From contig CALEVL010000041.1 in NCBI GenBank assembly GCA_937924675.1, positions 1 through 42,109 on the forward strand: 42,109 nt of DNA, written 5' to 3'. The position numbers and the translations under genes were made by a program. Below are positions 1-8,341 of the stretch, one piece after another (the first letter of the stretch is position 1; each line of letters begins with the position of its first letter). The DNA is from an uncultured Ignavibacteria bacterium (GTDB lineage: Bacteria; Bacteroidota; Ignavibacteria; Tepidaquicellales; Tepidaquicellaceae). Under the pieces are notes generated by a model, which saw only the letters and a list, made by a program, of their open reading frames with translations, had not been told where the DNA came from and searched no databases.

Positions 1-172
1 TTCGGTTGAGATAAGCGCTGAAAGCATCTAAGCGCGAAACTCGCTTCAAGATTAAATTTCCCTCCGTAGCAATACGGAATAAGACTCCAGAAAGATGATC
101 TGGTTGATAGGCTGCAGGTATAAGTACAGTAATGTATTCAGCCAAGCAGTACTAATAAGTCGAACGACTTTT
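1..172 (+). rRNA. 23S ribosomal RNA, 3' end (partial)
   Basis: The window opens inside the conserved last part of 23S rRNA. The run with GATAAGCGCTGAAAGCATCT, AAGACTCC, GGTTGATAGGC and GTACTAATAAGTCG is the usual 3'-terminal domain including the last helices. The 5' part lies outside the window. The 3' end is placed by similarity to the family near position 170-175 and is approximate. A 5S gene and a terminator follow, so this is the end of an rRNA operon. Confidence 0.95.
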
Positions 173-240
173 CCTATTATTTTACCCTTCATTGGTAAGG
201 TAGTGTAGAATGCATCAATTGTTTTTTGATATAAATTATA

Positions 241-356
<116 letters not shown>

Positions 357-366
357 TTTATTATTA

Positions 367-403
367 AAGCCATCCCGGAATTTTCCAGGATGGCTTTTTT
401 TTT
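367..403 (+). terminator. Intrinsic terminator of the rRNA operon
   Basis: A 14-position stem (AAGCCATCCcGGAA against TTCCaGGATGGCTT, one C/A mismatch) is followed by an uninterrupted run of nine T. It lies about 10 bp after the 5S rRNA and so ends the rRNA transcript. Confidence 0.93.
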
Positions 404-441
404 CGCGAATTCTGAAAATCAGAAATTGTGAAAATTGCGAA

Positions 442-472
442 TTGATATTGTAGCTGCTACGCTTTAATTTGC
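442..472 (+). promoter_or_regulatory. Predicted promoter TTG-N20-TAATTTG
   Basis: TTG at 442-444 is separated by exactly 20 bp from TAATTTGC at 465-472. This matches the Bacteroidota primary-sigma layout (-33 TTG, -7 TAnnTTTG) in its shorter TAnnTTG form. It lies 36 bp before the ATG at 508 and after the rRNA terminator, so the following gene has its own promoter. Confidence 0.55.
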
Positions 473-507
473 ACTGACATGATTTAATAATCAAAACTAC
501 GATACTC

Positions 508-1098
508 ATGGGGCTCACTATTCGATACAGTGGAAAATTCAGAGAAGATGTTGTACTTCCGGACTTGATTGAAGAAGTCGTTGATGTAGCAAAAGCACAT
601 GGATGGGATTACAGTATCTTTGAGAAGAAGTTCGATCCTGAAATGTTTGGCAAAGATTGCGTTGATATGAAACTTTACGGAATTTGCTTTAGCCCTCCCA
701 AATGCGAACCTGTTTGTTTTACCTTTCGTTCGAACGGTAGAATGTGTTGCATAGATCCATTAAGCGATACCAACAATGTTGAAGAGGACAAGGAATATCT
801 CTATACGATATTTACCAAAACTCAATATGCCGGTTTTGAAGTGCACAAAATAATCATACGGCTCTTCAGACATTTGAGTGAGAAGTACCTGGCCGACTTC
901 AGAATGCACGATGAAAGTGAATACTGGGAATACAATGATGAGTTAAAATCAAATGAAGCTTTCACCAGATTTGATGGCCTGATGAATCAATTTGCAGAAT
1001 CCCTAAAGAGATTCTCAATGGCAGAAAATGAGTCCGTTGAAGAGTATGTCAATCGCATTGCTACCCTCATTAAGGATAAGGGTATTAAGAAAAAATGA
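508..1098 (+). CDS. Hypothetical protein, 196 aa
   Basis: I do not recognise this family. The product is a soluble, acidic 196-residue protein with no signal peptide and no membrane segment. Visible features are four Cys in the first half (DCVD, GICF, CEPVCF, MCCID), a Tyr/Trp-rich stretch around residues 140-150 (EYWEYND) and a Lys-rich end (DKGIKKK). The Cys spacing is irregular and does not form an obvious zinc ribbon. It starts at ATG 508, 36 bp after a good promoter, and stands alone between the rRNA terminator and the tRNA-Arg promoter. No convincing terminator was seen after it; only a weak 4-5 bp hairpin lies near 1105-1126. The ORF is continuous and codon use resembles its neighbours, so I take it as real. 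Confidence 0.75.
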   Translation: MGLTIRYSGKFREDVVLPDLIEEVVDVAKAHGWDYSIFEKKFDPEMFGKDCVDMKLYGICFSPPKCEPVCFTFRSNGRMCCIDPLSDTNNVEEDKEYLYTIFTKTQYAGFEVHKIIIRLFRHLSEKYLADFRMHDESEYWEYNDELKSNEAFTRFDGLMNQFAESLKRFSMAENESVEEYVNRIATLIKDKGIKKK

Positions 1099-1216
1099 TG
1101 GGAGACTCTAAATACATTCGAGTTTATTGAAGGAGGATTAAATTTCTAAATAGCAAATTTATGCGTTTGCCACAAAACATATAAAGACTGAGACCTTTTG
1201 GGAGACAAGAATGAAA

Positions 1217-1247
1217 TTGAATAACTATCTCTCATTGAGTATCTTGC
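1217..1247 (+). promoter_or_regulatory. Predicted promoter TTG-N20-TATCTTG of the tRNA-led operon
   Basis: TTG at 1217-1219, a 20-bp spacer and TATCTTGC at 1240-1247 place a start site about 7 bp later, just ahead of the first tRNA base at 1261. No other promoter of this type or terminator was found before the SDR gene at 1368, so it probably also drives the protein-coding operon. Confidence 0.6.
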
Positions 1248-1260
1248 TGTTCAACTTTTA

Positions 1261-1334
1261 GCCCTTGTAGCTCAGGTGGATAGAGCAGCAGTTTCCTAAA
1301 CTGCGTGCCGGATGTTCGAGTCATCCCAAGGGCA
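1261..1334 (+). tRNA. tRNA-Arg (anticodon CCU)
   Basis: A complete cloverleaf can be folded: acceptor GCCCTTG/CAAGGGC (1261-1267 with 1327-1333), D arm GCTC/GAGC, anticodon stem GCAGT/ACTGC (1288-1292 with 1300-1304) with loop TTCCTAA, and T arm GGATG/CATCC with loop TTCGAGT. The anticodon at 1295-1297 is CCT, reading AGG (Arg). The discriminator is A1334. CCA is not encoded (ACA follows the acceptor). It lies only 33 bp upstream of the SDR gene. Confidence 0.96.
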
Positions 1335-1367
1335 CAATCCTACTTCTGCTCAGTTCTTCTTCTGATA

Positions 1368-2111
1368 ATGAATAAATTTAACAAGGCAGCGCTAGTTACC
1401 GGTGGTGCCAGAAGACTTGGCAAACATATTTGCATTGGTCTTGCTGAGCAAGGAATTGATATTGCTTTTACATATAATTCAACTCCTAAATCTGTTCTGA
1501 GGAAGACAATAGATGAGCTTGAAAATCTTGGAGTATGTGTCAAAGCTATAAAGTGCGATGTAAAATCAGTTAGTCAGATAAAAAGAACAATTGATAGCGT
1601 TGAGAAAGTGTTTGGAAGATTGGATGTTCTTGTAAACAATGCTGCCATTTTTCAAAAGATAGATTTTTTTGAAATCACGGAGAAAGATTTTAACAAATTT
1701 ATTAATACAAATCTAAGGAGTATTCTTTTCTTTAGTAAGTATGCGGCAGAAATGATGCTAAAAAACAAATTCCAACCGGCAAGGATAATTAACATTTCTT
1801 CCATGGGTGCTTTTGAAAACTGGACCGGATTCATCCCTTACAGTGTATCTAAAGCTGGCGTAGTGAAGCTGACTGAACTATTGGCAAAGAAACTTGCTCC
1901 ATCAATTGTTGTAAACTCAATTGCTCCTGGCACTATTTTGATCGATGATGATAGTAACGAAAATGTGGTAAGAAAGGATGTAAAAAAATATGCGATGAAA
2001 AGATTTGGAAAAGTAAGTGATATTGTTTCACTCGTAAACTATCTCGCATTAACAAACGAATTCATAACCGGACAGACAATTAAAGTTGACGGTGGCAAAA
2101 GTCTATCTTAA
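1368..2111 (+). CDS. SDR-family oxidoreductase (FabG / pteridine reductase-like)
   Basis: A 247-residue short-chain dehydrogenase/reductase. The N-terminal Rossmann motif is TGGARRLGK (TGxxxGxG variant with ARRLG, common in pteridine-reductase-like SDRs). NNAAIF follows at about residue 87, a Ser in INISSMG at about residue 145 and the catalytic YSVSK (YxxxK) at about residue 160. The end EFITGQTIKVDGG is the usual SDR C-terminal segment. It should be an NAD(P)H-dependent soluble enzyme; the substrate is not evident. An upstream in-frame GTG lies inside the tRNA, so ATG 1368 was chosen. It is the first coding gene after the tRNA and sits 13 bp before the LOG-family gene, consistent with one transcript. 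Confidence 0.88.
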   Translation: MNKFNKAALVTGGARRLGKHICIGLAEQGIDIAFTYNSTPKSVLRKTIDELENLGVCVKAIKCDVKSVSQIKRTIDSVEKVFGRLDVLVNNAAIFQKIDFFEITEKDFNKFINTNLRSILFFSKYAAEMMLKNKFQPARIINISSMGAFENWTGFIPYSVSKAGVVKLTELLAKKLAPSIVVNSIAPGTILIDDDSNENVVRKDVKKYAMKRFGKVSDIVSLVNYLALTNEFITGQTIKVDGGKSLS

Positions 2112-2124
2112 GTAAATTAATCAA

Positions 2125-2985
2125 ATGTCTTCAAAATCACCTAAAGAAAAAATTCCAGTAGATTATCTTGCTAAAGCACCGAAGGCATATCATAATCTGA
2201 AGTTCTTGAATTCGCCCGGCGCAAGGTCATTAAGAATATTAAGCGAATACTCCGAGCCGCTTGACAGAATCAGAAAATATAAAATCAATCATACCGTTGT
2301 ATTCTTCGGATCGGCAAGGACGTTGCCCAGAAAGAAAGCGCTGGAGAATTTGTCGGTCGTTCGTTCAAAGATTAATTCCAGTCCGAGAAAGAGTGTGAAG
2401 CTGGACAGGGAATTGAGATCAGCGGAAATAGATCTTGAAATGTCCAGATATTATGAAGAGACGGTTGAGCTTGCATATCTCATTACTAAGTGGGCAAAAG
2501 GACTAAAAAAGCCAAACAAGTTTATAGTGTGTTCAGGAGGCGGACCCGGAATAATGGAGGCGGCGAACAAGGGTGCCTCAAAGGCAAAAGGTTTTTCCAT
2601 GGGATTGAATATATCATTGCCGTTTGAACAATATCCGAATATGTACATTTCACCTGAACTGAATTTTGAATTCCATTACTTCTTCATGAGAAAGTTCTGG
2701 TTCGCCTATCTTGCAAAGGCACTCGTAATTATGCCGGGCGGGTTCGGTACGTTGGATGAACTATTTGAAATACTTACTTTGCTTCAGACCAAAAAACTTC
2801 ACAAGAAAATGTCAGTAGTTGTTTACGGTAAGGACTTCTGGGAACAGATAGTTAACTTCCAAAATATGGCAAAGCTTAATGTAATTTCTGAAAGCGATCT
2901 GAAGTTATTCAAAATAGTTGACACACCTGTTGAAGCATTTGAGTATCTTACAAAAGATCTGATTGATAATTATGTCATTAAATAG
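2125..2985 (+). CDS. LOG-family (TIGR00730-type) nucleotide phosphoribohydrolase-like protein
   Basis: A 286-residue protein with the two signatures of the LOG/YgdH family, often misnamed lysine decarboxylase: SGGGPGIMEAANKGA at about residue 137-151 and MPGGFGTLDELFE at about residue 209-221. The family folds as a Rossmann-like domain and cleaves nucleoside 5'-monophosphates to base and ribose phosphate (cytokinin-activating in plants). The substrate here cannot be told. The N-terminal 70 residues are an extra basic extension relative to short LOG proteins (about 180-200 aa), as in larger bacterial homologues. It is soluble, with no signal. It is the second coding gene of the tRNA-led operon, 9 bp before yicC. 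Confidence 0.88.
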   Translation: MSSKSPKEKIPVDYLAKAPKAYHNLKFLNSPGARSLRILSEYSEPLDRIRKYKINHTVVFFGSARTLPRKKALENLSVVRSKINSSPRKSVKLDRELRSAEIDLEMSRYYEETVELAYLITKWAKGLKKPNKFIVCSGGGPGIMEAANKGASKAKGFSMGLNISLPFEQYPNMYISPELNFEFHYFFMRKFWFAYLAKALVIMPGGFGTLDELFEILTLLQTKKLHKKMSVVVYGKDFWEQIVNFQNMAKLNVISESDLKLFKIVDTPVEAFEYLTKDLIDNYVIK

Positions 2986-2994
2986 GGAGTTAGC

Positions 2995-3876
2995 ATGATC
3001 ATCAGCATGACAGGATTCGGAAGAGCAGAGGGAAGTTTTGCGAACAGAAGATACAGAGTTGAGATTACTTCTGTAAACAACAGGTTCCTTGAGATATCCA
3101 TGAGATATCCAAAGAGACTTGCTCCAAAAGAATTTGAATTGAAGGAGTTGCTTAGAAGTAAGATTGCTAGGGGAAAGCTTAATGTCTTCATCGGACTTGA
3201 CAGTGATTCAAACAGCGGTCAGGCAGGAATGAATGACGAAAACAAAATTAGGGAGTTTCTTGAAATCGCAAAAAAGATTAACAAAATAATTGGTTCAAAG
3301 GAAAGCATAAAGCTTGGAGACATACTTGAGCTTGGTGAATTCGTAAGCTTGACGGATGAATCTACTGCAGATGAAAAAGAAACTGAATTTGTAGGTAAGT
3401 TGATTGCCAAAGCTGCAGAAGATCTAACCAAAATGAAGCTGAGAGAGGGCAAGCAACTTGAAAAAGATATGCTTGGAAGAATTAAGAACATCGACAAGGA
3501 ATCAGATCAGATATACTCAATGTCTAAGAAGAGAGTAAAAACGGAGTCCGAGAGAATCAGAAAGAAGATAGAATCTGTTTTGACTGCCCGTAAGGACGTT
3601 GACGATAAGAGGCTCGAAATGGAAATTGTTATGTTTGCTGACAAATCTGACATTACGGAAGAACTGACCAGATTAAAAAGTCATACAAAGTTCTTTACAG
3701 AATATGCAAAATCAAATGAGCTTGCCGGCAGAAGACTGAATTTCTTGATTCAGGAAATGAACCGCGAGATCAATACAATAGCATCCAAATCAACTGACGC
3801 GGAGATATCTCAAAAGGGAGCATTCCTGAAAGAGGAGCTTGAGAAGATCAGGGAACAACTCCAAAATGTTGAGTGA
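2995..3876 (+). CDS. yicC: YicC/YloC-family endoribonuclease
   Basis: A 293-residue protein with the YicC N-terminal start ISMTGFGRAEG and SVNNRFLEISMRYP, and the C-terminal DUF1732 end (RLNFLIQEMNREINTIASKS followed by a charged helix). Members of this family are reported as RNA endonucleases that affect small-RNA turnover. The length is typical of the family. The middle is Lys/Glu-rich and likely helical. ATG 2995 follows GGGAGTTAGC, a plausible ribosome site. The stop overlaps the region of the gmk start. The order yicC-gmk-rpoZ-coaBC is a well-known bacterial cluster, which supports all four calls. Confidence 0.93.
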   Translation: MIISMTGFGRAEGSFANRRYRVEITSVNNRFLEISMRYPKRLAPKEFELKELLRSKIARGKLNVFIGLDSDSNSGQAGMNDENKIREFLEIAKKINKIIGSKESIKLGDILELGEFVSLTDESTADEKETEFVGKLIAKAAEDLTKMKLREGKQLEKDMLGRIKNIDKESDQIYSMSKKRVKTESERIRKKIESVLTARKDVDDKRLEMEIVMFADKSDITEELTRLKSHTKFFTEYAKSNELAGRRLNFLIQEMNREINTIASKSTDAEISQKGAFLKEELEKIREQLQNVE

Positions 3877-3881
3877 TCGCA

Positions 3882-4436
3882 ATGTTATATGTTATTGCCG
3901 CGCCATCCGGGGCAGGAAAAACTACCATTGTAAAAGAACTACTGAAAAGAAATGAGGACCTTATATTTTCAGTTTCTGCAACTACGCGCTCAAAGAGAAA
4001 AGGCGAGATAGACGGTGTTGATTATATCTATCTTTCGAAAGACGAGTTCAAAAAAAAAGTTGATGATGGAGATCTTGTTGAATATGAATTGTTATTCAAT
4101 GGAGATTATTACGGTACACTTAGATCATTCGTGAACTCCAACATGGCTCATGGCAGAGATTTGATCTTTGACATAGATGTAAAAGGAGCTCTCTCTCTGA
4201 AGAAGATCTACAATGATTCAGCTTTGTTGATATTCATTGAGCCGCCTGATATTGAAACTCTGAAAGACCGGCTGAAAGGCAGGGGCACAGAAACCAAAGA
4301 GCAGATCGAGGAGAGAATTAAGAGAGTTGAACTTGAAATGAATGAGGCGGACAAGTTTGACAAGGTTGTTGTAAATGACAATCTTGAAAAGGCAGTAAAT
4401 GAAATTCAGACATTTATCAAAAATCTAAACAAATAA
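3882..4436 (+). CDS. gmk: Guanylate kinase
   Basis: A 184-residue enzyme that phosphorylates GMP to GDP with ATP. The P-loop APSGAGKTT lies at the N terminus. The GMP-binding region has SVSATTRSKRKGEIDGVDY, and YYGT and DIDVKGA follow. The C-terminal LKGRGTE lid region is typical. ATG 3882 gives seven residues before the P-loop core, the usual spacing. An alternative GTG at 3873 overlaps the yicC stop (GTGA) and would add three residues and translational coupling. Neither start has a strong ribosome site, so the choice is open. It lies between yicC and rpoZ. Confidence 0.95.
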   Translation: MLYVIAAPSGAGKTTIVKELLKRNEDLIFSVSATTRSKRKGEIDGVDYIYLSKDEFKKKVDDGDLVEYELLFNGDYYGTLRSFVNSNMAHGRDLIFDIDVKGALSLKKIYNDSALLIFIEPPDIETLKDRLKGRGTETKEQIEERIKRVELEMNEADKFDKVVVNDNLEKAVNEIQTFIKNLNK

Positions 4437-4440
4437 AATA

Positions 4441-4731
4441 ATGTCAATCGAAACAAGAGACCTTGAAAAGGTCGAATCAAGAACAGCAAATGTTTATGAG
4501 TCAATTGTAGTTGCTTCAAAAAGATCGAGGCAGATAAACGACCTGCTCAAGATGGAGCTTGCTCAAAGACTTGAACCAATAATTGCTAAGGAGACTGAGG
4601 ATGACACAATTATGAATCAGGACAAGCTCAATATTTCATTGGAGTTTGAAGTGAGAGAAAAGCCAACTATGAAGTCTCTTGATGAGTTAATGGACGGAAA
4701 GCTGAACTTCAGATTCAAAGAGCAAGAGTAA
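4441..4731 (+). CDS. rpoZ: DNA-directed RNA polymerase omega subunit (Rpb6-type)
   Basis: A 96-residue acidic protein. The core NVYESIVVASKRSRQINDLL at about residues 17-36 matches the omega/Rpb6 helix that clamps the beta' C terminus. The tail is variable and charged, as in Bacteroidota-type omega. It starts 4 bp after gmk, and the gmk-rpoZ pair is widely conserved. Omega assists RNA polymerase assembly and, in some bacteria, binds ppGpp. The sequence is divergent from proteobacterial omega, so the call rests on the core motif together with the neighbourhood. Confidence 0.88.
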   Translation: MSIETRDLEKVESRTANVYESIVVASKRSRQINDLLKMELAQRLEPIIAKETEDDTIMNQDKLNISLEFEVREKPTMKSLDELMDGKLNFRFKEQE

Positions 4732-4788
4732 ATTATGACATTGCCTTCCTTGAGCTAAAGGTGGGCACAAATATTATTGCTGAGCCGG

Positions 4789-6012
4789 ATGGATCTTGAA
4801 CTTGAAGGAAAAAAAATACTGATTGGAATTAGCGGCGGAATCGCTGCTTATAAGATTTGCAATCTGGTTCGATTGTTTATAAAGTCGGGTGCTGAAGTGA
4901 AGGTAGTGATGACTCCGGCTGCAGTGAGTTTTGTCTCACCGTTAACATTGTCCGCGCTGTCAAGAAACGAAGTAATCATCAATATACTTCCTAGCCTGTC
5001 TGATTCAGCCAAATCTGAGAAAGTTGATACAAGGACGTGGCATGTCAACTATGGGTTATGGGCTGATCTTTTTATTGTAGCACCGGCAACGTGCAACACT
5101 ATTGGCAAAGCGATGAGCGGAATTAGTGACAATTTTCTTCTTGCTACACTTCTTGCTTGCCGATGTCCGGTTTTGATAGCTCCTGCAATGGACGATGATA
5201 TGTTCAAGCATAAAGTTACACAGAGAAACATTGAGGGTCTGAGATCGATTGGATATCAGATAATAGATCCCGTATATGGAGAACTTGCAAGTGGCCTCAC
5301 AGGTGATGGAAGAATGGCAGAACCGGAAGCAATATTTGATAGAGCAGCTTCAATTCTTAAAACCTCAAAAGATCTTTCCGGCAGAAAAATACTTATAACT
5401 GCAGGTCCTACCCGAGAGTATTTGGATAAGGTAAGATATATTTCAAATCCATCCACAGGAAAAATGGGATTTGAACTTGCAAGAGCGTCTCAGGAAAGAG
5501 GTGCTGATGTTACATTGATTTCCGGACCGGTAAATCTTGAAACACCGGCAGGAGTAAACAGGATTGATGTTGTTTCAGCAGATGATATGTTCAGGAAAGT
5601 TAAGTCAAATTTAAGGGGCAAGGATCTGGTTATTATGTCTGCGGCTGTTGAAGATTTTACTCCGCTTAATAAAGTTGACAAGAAGATCAAAAAAGAAAAT
5701 GAAAGTAAGTTTGTTTTTGAGTTTGTGAAAGTGGTTGACATACTTAGTTATCTTGGAAAAAATAAGAAGGGGTTTAGGTTAATTGGATTTGCATTAGAGA
5801 CAGACAATGAAACAGACAATGCGAAAAAGAAGCTGACATATAAAAACTTGGATCTGATAGTGCTGAATAATCCGAATGTTCCAGGAGCAGGATTTGGGAC
5901 CGATACAAACATTGTAACGTTAATCGACAAGAAATCTTCTGAGAGCCTGCCTGTGATGAGTAAGTTTGATGTCTCCAATAAAATACTGGATAAGTATCTC
6001 AAGCTTAAATGA
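4789..6012 (+). CDS. coaBC: Bifunctional phosphopantothenoylcysteine decarboxylase / phosphopantothenate-cysteine ligase
   Basis: A 407-residue two-domain enzyme of coenzyme A synthesis. The N-terminal CoaC (flavoprotein, Dfp) half has GISGGIAAYK, WHVNYGLWAD with the catalytic His, VAPATCNTIGKA, PAMDDDM and GELASGLTGDGRMAEPE. The C-terminal CoaB half starts near residue 195 with ILITAGPTREYLDKVRYISN and PSTGKMG, then SAAVEDFTP, KIKKE and IGFALETDNE. The usual PAMN Asn is Asp here and the usual Cys of the lid (LACG) is Ser (LASG). I recall both changes from Bacteroidota enzymes. ATG 4789 was preferred over an in-frame TTG at 4777. The gene overlaps the next start by 4 bp (ATGA), so translation is probably coupled. 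Confidence 0.95.
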   Translation: MDLELEGKKILIGISGGIAAYKICNLVRLFIKSGAEVKVVMTPAAVSFVSPLTLSALSRNEVIINILPSLSDSAKSEKVDTRTWHVNYGLWADLFIVAPATCNTIGKAMSGISDNFLLATLLACRCPVLIAPAMDDDMFKHKVTQRNIEGLRSIGYQIIDPVYGELASGLTGDGRMAEPEAIFDRAASILKTSKDLSGRKILITAGPTREYLDKVRYISNPSTGKMGFELARASQERGADVTLISGPVNLETPAGVNRIDVVSADDMFRKVKSNLRGKDLVIMSAAVEDFTPLNKVDKKIKKENESKFVFEFVKVVDILSYLGKNKKGFRLIGFALETDNETDNAKKKLTYKNLDLIVLNNPNVPGAGFGTDTNIVTLIDKKSSESLPVMSKFDVSNKILDKYLKLK

Positions 6013-6815
6013 AAGATCAAATCATCAGGAAGCTAGTCAATTACGAAAAGTTTAAGAATGAGTATAGCTCAGGATCATTGCTTGGAAATGAATTTAGTGG
6101 ATTAAGTGAAATATTGTCAGAAAAAGTTCAAGAGACTCCGAATGTTAAGCTTGATCAAATATATGCAACAAATAAATTGCAATTGAAAGAGCAAACTTCA
6201 TTTGTAAAATCTGACGCAACGGATAATATTAAAGGCGGAGAAGACTTTGGAGAATGCAGCAATCTTCAGGAATTGTCAGAAAGAATTAAGGGATGTGAGA
6301 AGTGCGGAGTGCTATCGGCAGGTAGAAAAAATATTGTTTTTGGCAGTGGAAATCCGCAAGCAGGAATTGTTGTGGTTGGTGAGGCGCCGGGGGCAGATGA
6401 AGATTTACAGGGATTACCTTTTGTTGGCCGTGCCGGCCGGCTTTTGACTGACATTCTTGGCGCAATTGAATTATCAAGGGATGAAGTATTCATCTGCAAC
6501 ATACTCAAGTGCAGACCTCCTGAAAACAGAAACCCGCTTCCTGATGAAATAGAAAACTGTGAACCGTATCTTACAAAACAGTTAGAATTAATAAAGCCAA
6601 AACTTATTCTGGCTCTTGGTACTTTTGCTGCACAGACTCTGCTAAATACTAAAGAACCTCTTGGGAAACTCCGGGGAAGATTTCACATGTACAGGGATAT
6701 AAAGATGATGGTAACTTACCATCCCGCTGCATTGCTTAGAAACCCTAACTGGAAGCGCCCTACGTGGGAAGACGTAAAGATGCTGAAAGAAGAGTACGAT
6801 AGATTATTACACTAA
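6009..6815 (+). CDS. Uracil-DNA glycosylase, Fe-S family 4/5 type
   Basis: A 268-residue DNA repair protein that removes uracil from DNA. Four Cys likely bind a 4Fe-4S cluster: the CEKC pair near residue 95-98 and two Cys in the region around CNILKCRPPENRNP and ENCEPY. The active-site block VVGEAPGADEDLQGLPFVGRAG and the C-terminal MVTYHPAALLRNP are family hallmarks. The first 90 residues are an extra charged N-terminal extension of no recognised fold. The gene overlaps coaBC by 4 bp and is 19 bp before dnaB, so it belongs to the same operon. Family 4 is most likely, but I cannot exclude family 5 without an alignment. Confidence 0.92.
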   Translation: MKDQIIRKLVNYEKFKNEYSSGSLLGNEFSGLSEILSEKVQETPNVKLDQIYATNKLQLKEQTSFVKSDATDNIKGGEDFGECSNLQELSERIKGCEKCGVLSAGRKNIVFGSGNPQAGIVVVGEAPGADEDLQGLPFVGRAGRLLTDILGAIELSRDEVFICNILKCRPPENRNPLPDEIENCEPYLTKQLELIKPKLILALGTFAAQTLLNTKEPLGKLRGRFHMYRDIKMMVTYHPAALLRNPNWKRPTWEDVKMLKEEYDRLLH

Positions 6816-6834
6816 CAAAGCAAAACAACTCATA

Positions 6835-8289
6835 GTGGCAAAGAAAAAATCAAACAAAAGGACAGATGTTGACAATGAAGAATCTGACCCTGCTATGATA
6901 GGAAATGACCGGCAGGCTCCGCACGCGACAGAACTTGAAGTAATGGTTCTTGGAGCGATATTGATTGACAATGAGGTCCTCAATGATGTATTGCAGATCC
7001 TGGAACCGGAGAACTTCTATGTCAACAAGCACAGAACGATTCTTCAGGCCATTATAAATCTTGACAGCAAGAAGGAACCGGTTGATCCGACGACTTTGAA
7101 AGAAGAGCTGAAACGAATGGACAAGCTTACAGAGGTTGGAGGAATAGAATATATTATGGATCTTACCACATCAGTCTCTACGGCAGCAAATGTAAAATAC
7201 TACACAAGGATTATTTTTGAAAAATCCATTCTCAGAAATCTGATCAGTGTTTCTTCAAAGATCGTTGAAGAATGTCTTGATCCAACATCTAATACTTTTA
7301 AGACACTTGACGAGGCGGAGCAGAAGATCCTCGATATTTCACAGCGGCTTTCAAAGAAGAAAGTTTTATCTATGAAAGAGGAAATAGACCGTTTCATAAA
7401 TGAACTTGGAGAACAAAGGGCAAGCAAGAAAACGATCAGCGGAATATCAACCGGTTTCACGGATCTCGATGAATACACATCGGGATTTCAGGATTCCGAG
7501 CTTATTATTATAGCGGGACGTCCTTCTCATGGCAAGACGGCATTTTCAATGAACATTGCGCGGAATGCTGCTGTGGATCACGGTAAGTCTGTTGCAATAT
7601 TCAGTCTCGAAATGTCATTCAGAGAATTAGTAATGAGGCTTCTGGCATCTGAGGCAAAAGTTAATTCGAAAAAGCTAAAGACAGGCAAATCGAACAATAT
7701 CGAATGGGAAAGGGTAATGAAATCTTTTCACAGGCTAAAGACGAACATTTTCATAGATGATTCAAGTGAGTTGTCAGTTCTTGAAATAAGGGCAAAGGCA
7801 AGAAAGCTGAAGGAGAATCATAAAATTGATATGATCGTTGTGGACTACCTTCAGTTGATTAGAGGGCCTGAAGAATCTGAAAGAAGGGATCTTGAAGTGG
7901 CTTATGTTTCACGGAGTCTTAAGGCACTGGCAAAGGAATTAGATATCCCGGTAGTTGCATGTGCCCAGCTTAACAGGGGAATTGAACAAAGGGGTAAGGA
8001 GAAAAGACCTCAATTAGCTGATTTGAGAGAATCCGGAGCTATTGAACAGGATGCAGATGTTGTGATATTTGTGCACAGGCCGATCATGGGAATGAAGCCT
8101 GATAAGACAGACCCGGGTTATGATGAACTTCTGCACAAAGCTGAAATAATAATAGGTAAGCAAAGAAACGGTCCGGTAGGTGATCTTGAATTAGTGTTCA
8201 TTTCTGAATTTGCAACATTTAATAACAAGGCACATCATCCTCATATAAACATACCGGGAATCGTTACTTTGGAAGAAGAACCATTTTGA
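6835..8289 (+). CDS. dnaB: Replicative DNA helicase DnaB
   Basis: A 484-residue hexameric replicative helicase. The N-terminal domain begins PHATELEVMVLGAILIDNEVL at about residue 29. The RecA-like C-terminal domain has Walker A AGRPSHGKTAF at about residue 228, IFSLEMS, the Walker B-type MIVVDYLQLI, and ACAQLNRGIEQR with RRPQLADLRESGAIEQDAD-like motifs. The start is GTG at 6835; no in-frame ATG before the conserved N-terminal domain fits better, and no Shine-Dalgarno is seen. The protein has no intein. It is the last gene of the operon that begins at the tRNA-Arg, and a hairpin at 8299-8317 follows the stop. Confidence 0.96.
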   Translation: MAKKKSNKRTDVDNEESDPAMIGNDRQAPHATELEVMVLGAILIDNEVLNDVLQILEPENFYVNKHRTILQAIINLDSKKEPVDPTTLKEELKRMDKLTEVGGIEYIMDLTTSVSTAANVKYYTRIIFEKSILRNLISVSSKIVEECLDPTSNTFKTLDEAEQKILDISQRLSKKKVLSMKEEIDRFINELGEQRASKKTISGISTGFTDLDEYTSGFQDSELIIIAGRPSHGKTAFSMNIARNAAVDHGKSVAIFSLEMSFRELVMRLLASEAKVNSKKLKTGKSNNIEWERVMKSFHRLKTNIFIDDSSELSVLEIRAKARKLKENHKIDMIVVDYLQLIRGPEESERRDLEVAYVSRSLKALAKELDIPVVACAQLNRGIEQRGKEKRPQLADLRESGAIEQDADVVIFVHRPIMGMKPDKTDPGYDELLHKAEIIIGKQRNGPVGDLELVFISEFATFNNKAHHPHINIPGIVTLEEEPF

Positions 8290-8317
8290 TAAAAAAAAAG
8301 CCCGGCAGTGCCGGGCT
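8290..8317 (-). terminator. Intrinsic terminator between convergent genes
   Basis: A perfect 8-bp stem AGCCCGGC/GCCGGGCT with loop AGT is preceded on the plus strand by nine A, which become the T-run on the minus strand. It is therefore a canonical terminator for the minus-strand gene at 8342-8833. On the plus strand it lacks a T-run and may only weakly stop dnaB transcription. Confidence 0.9.
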
Positions 8318-8341
8318 AATAGTATCAAAAGCTGAAATATT

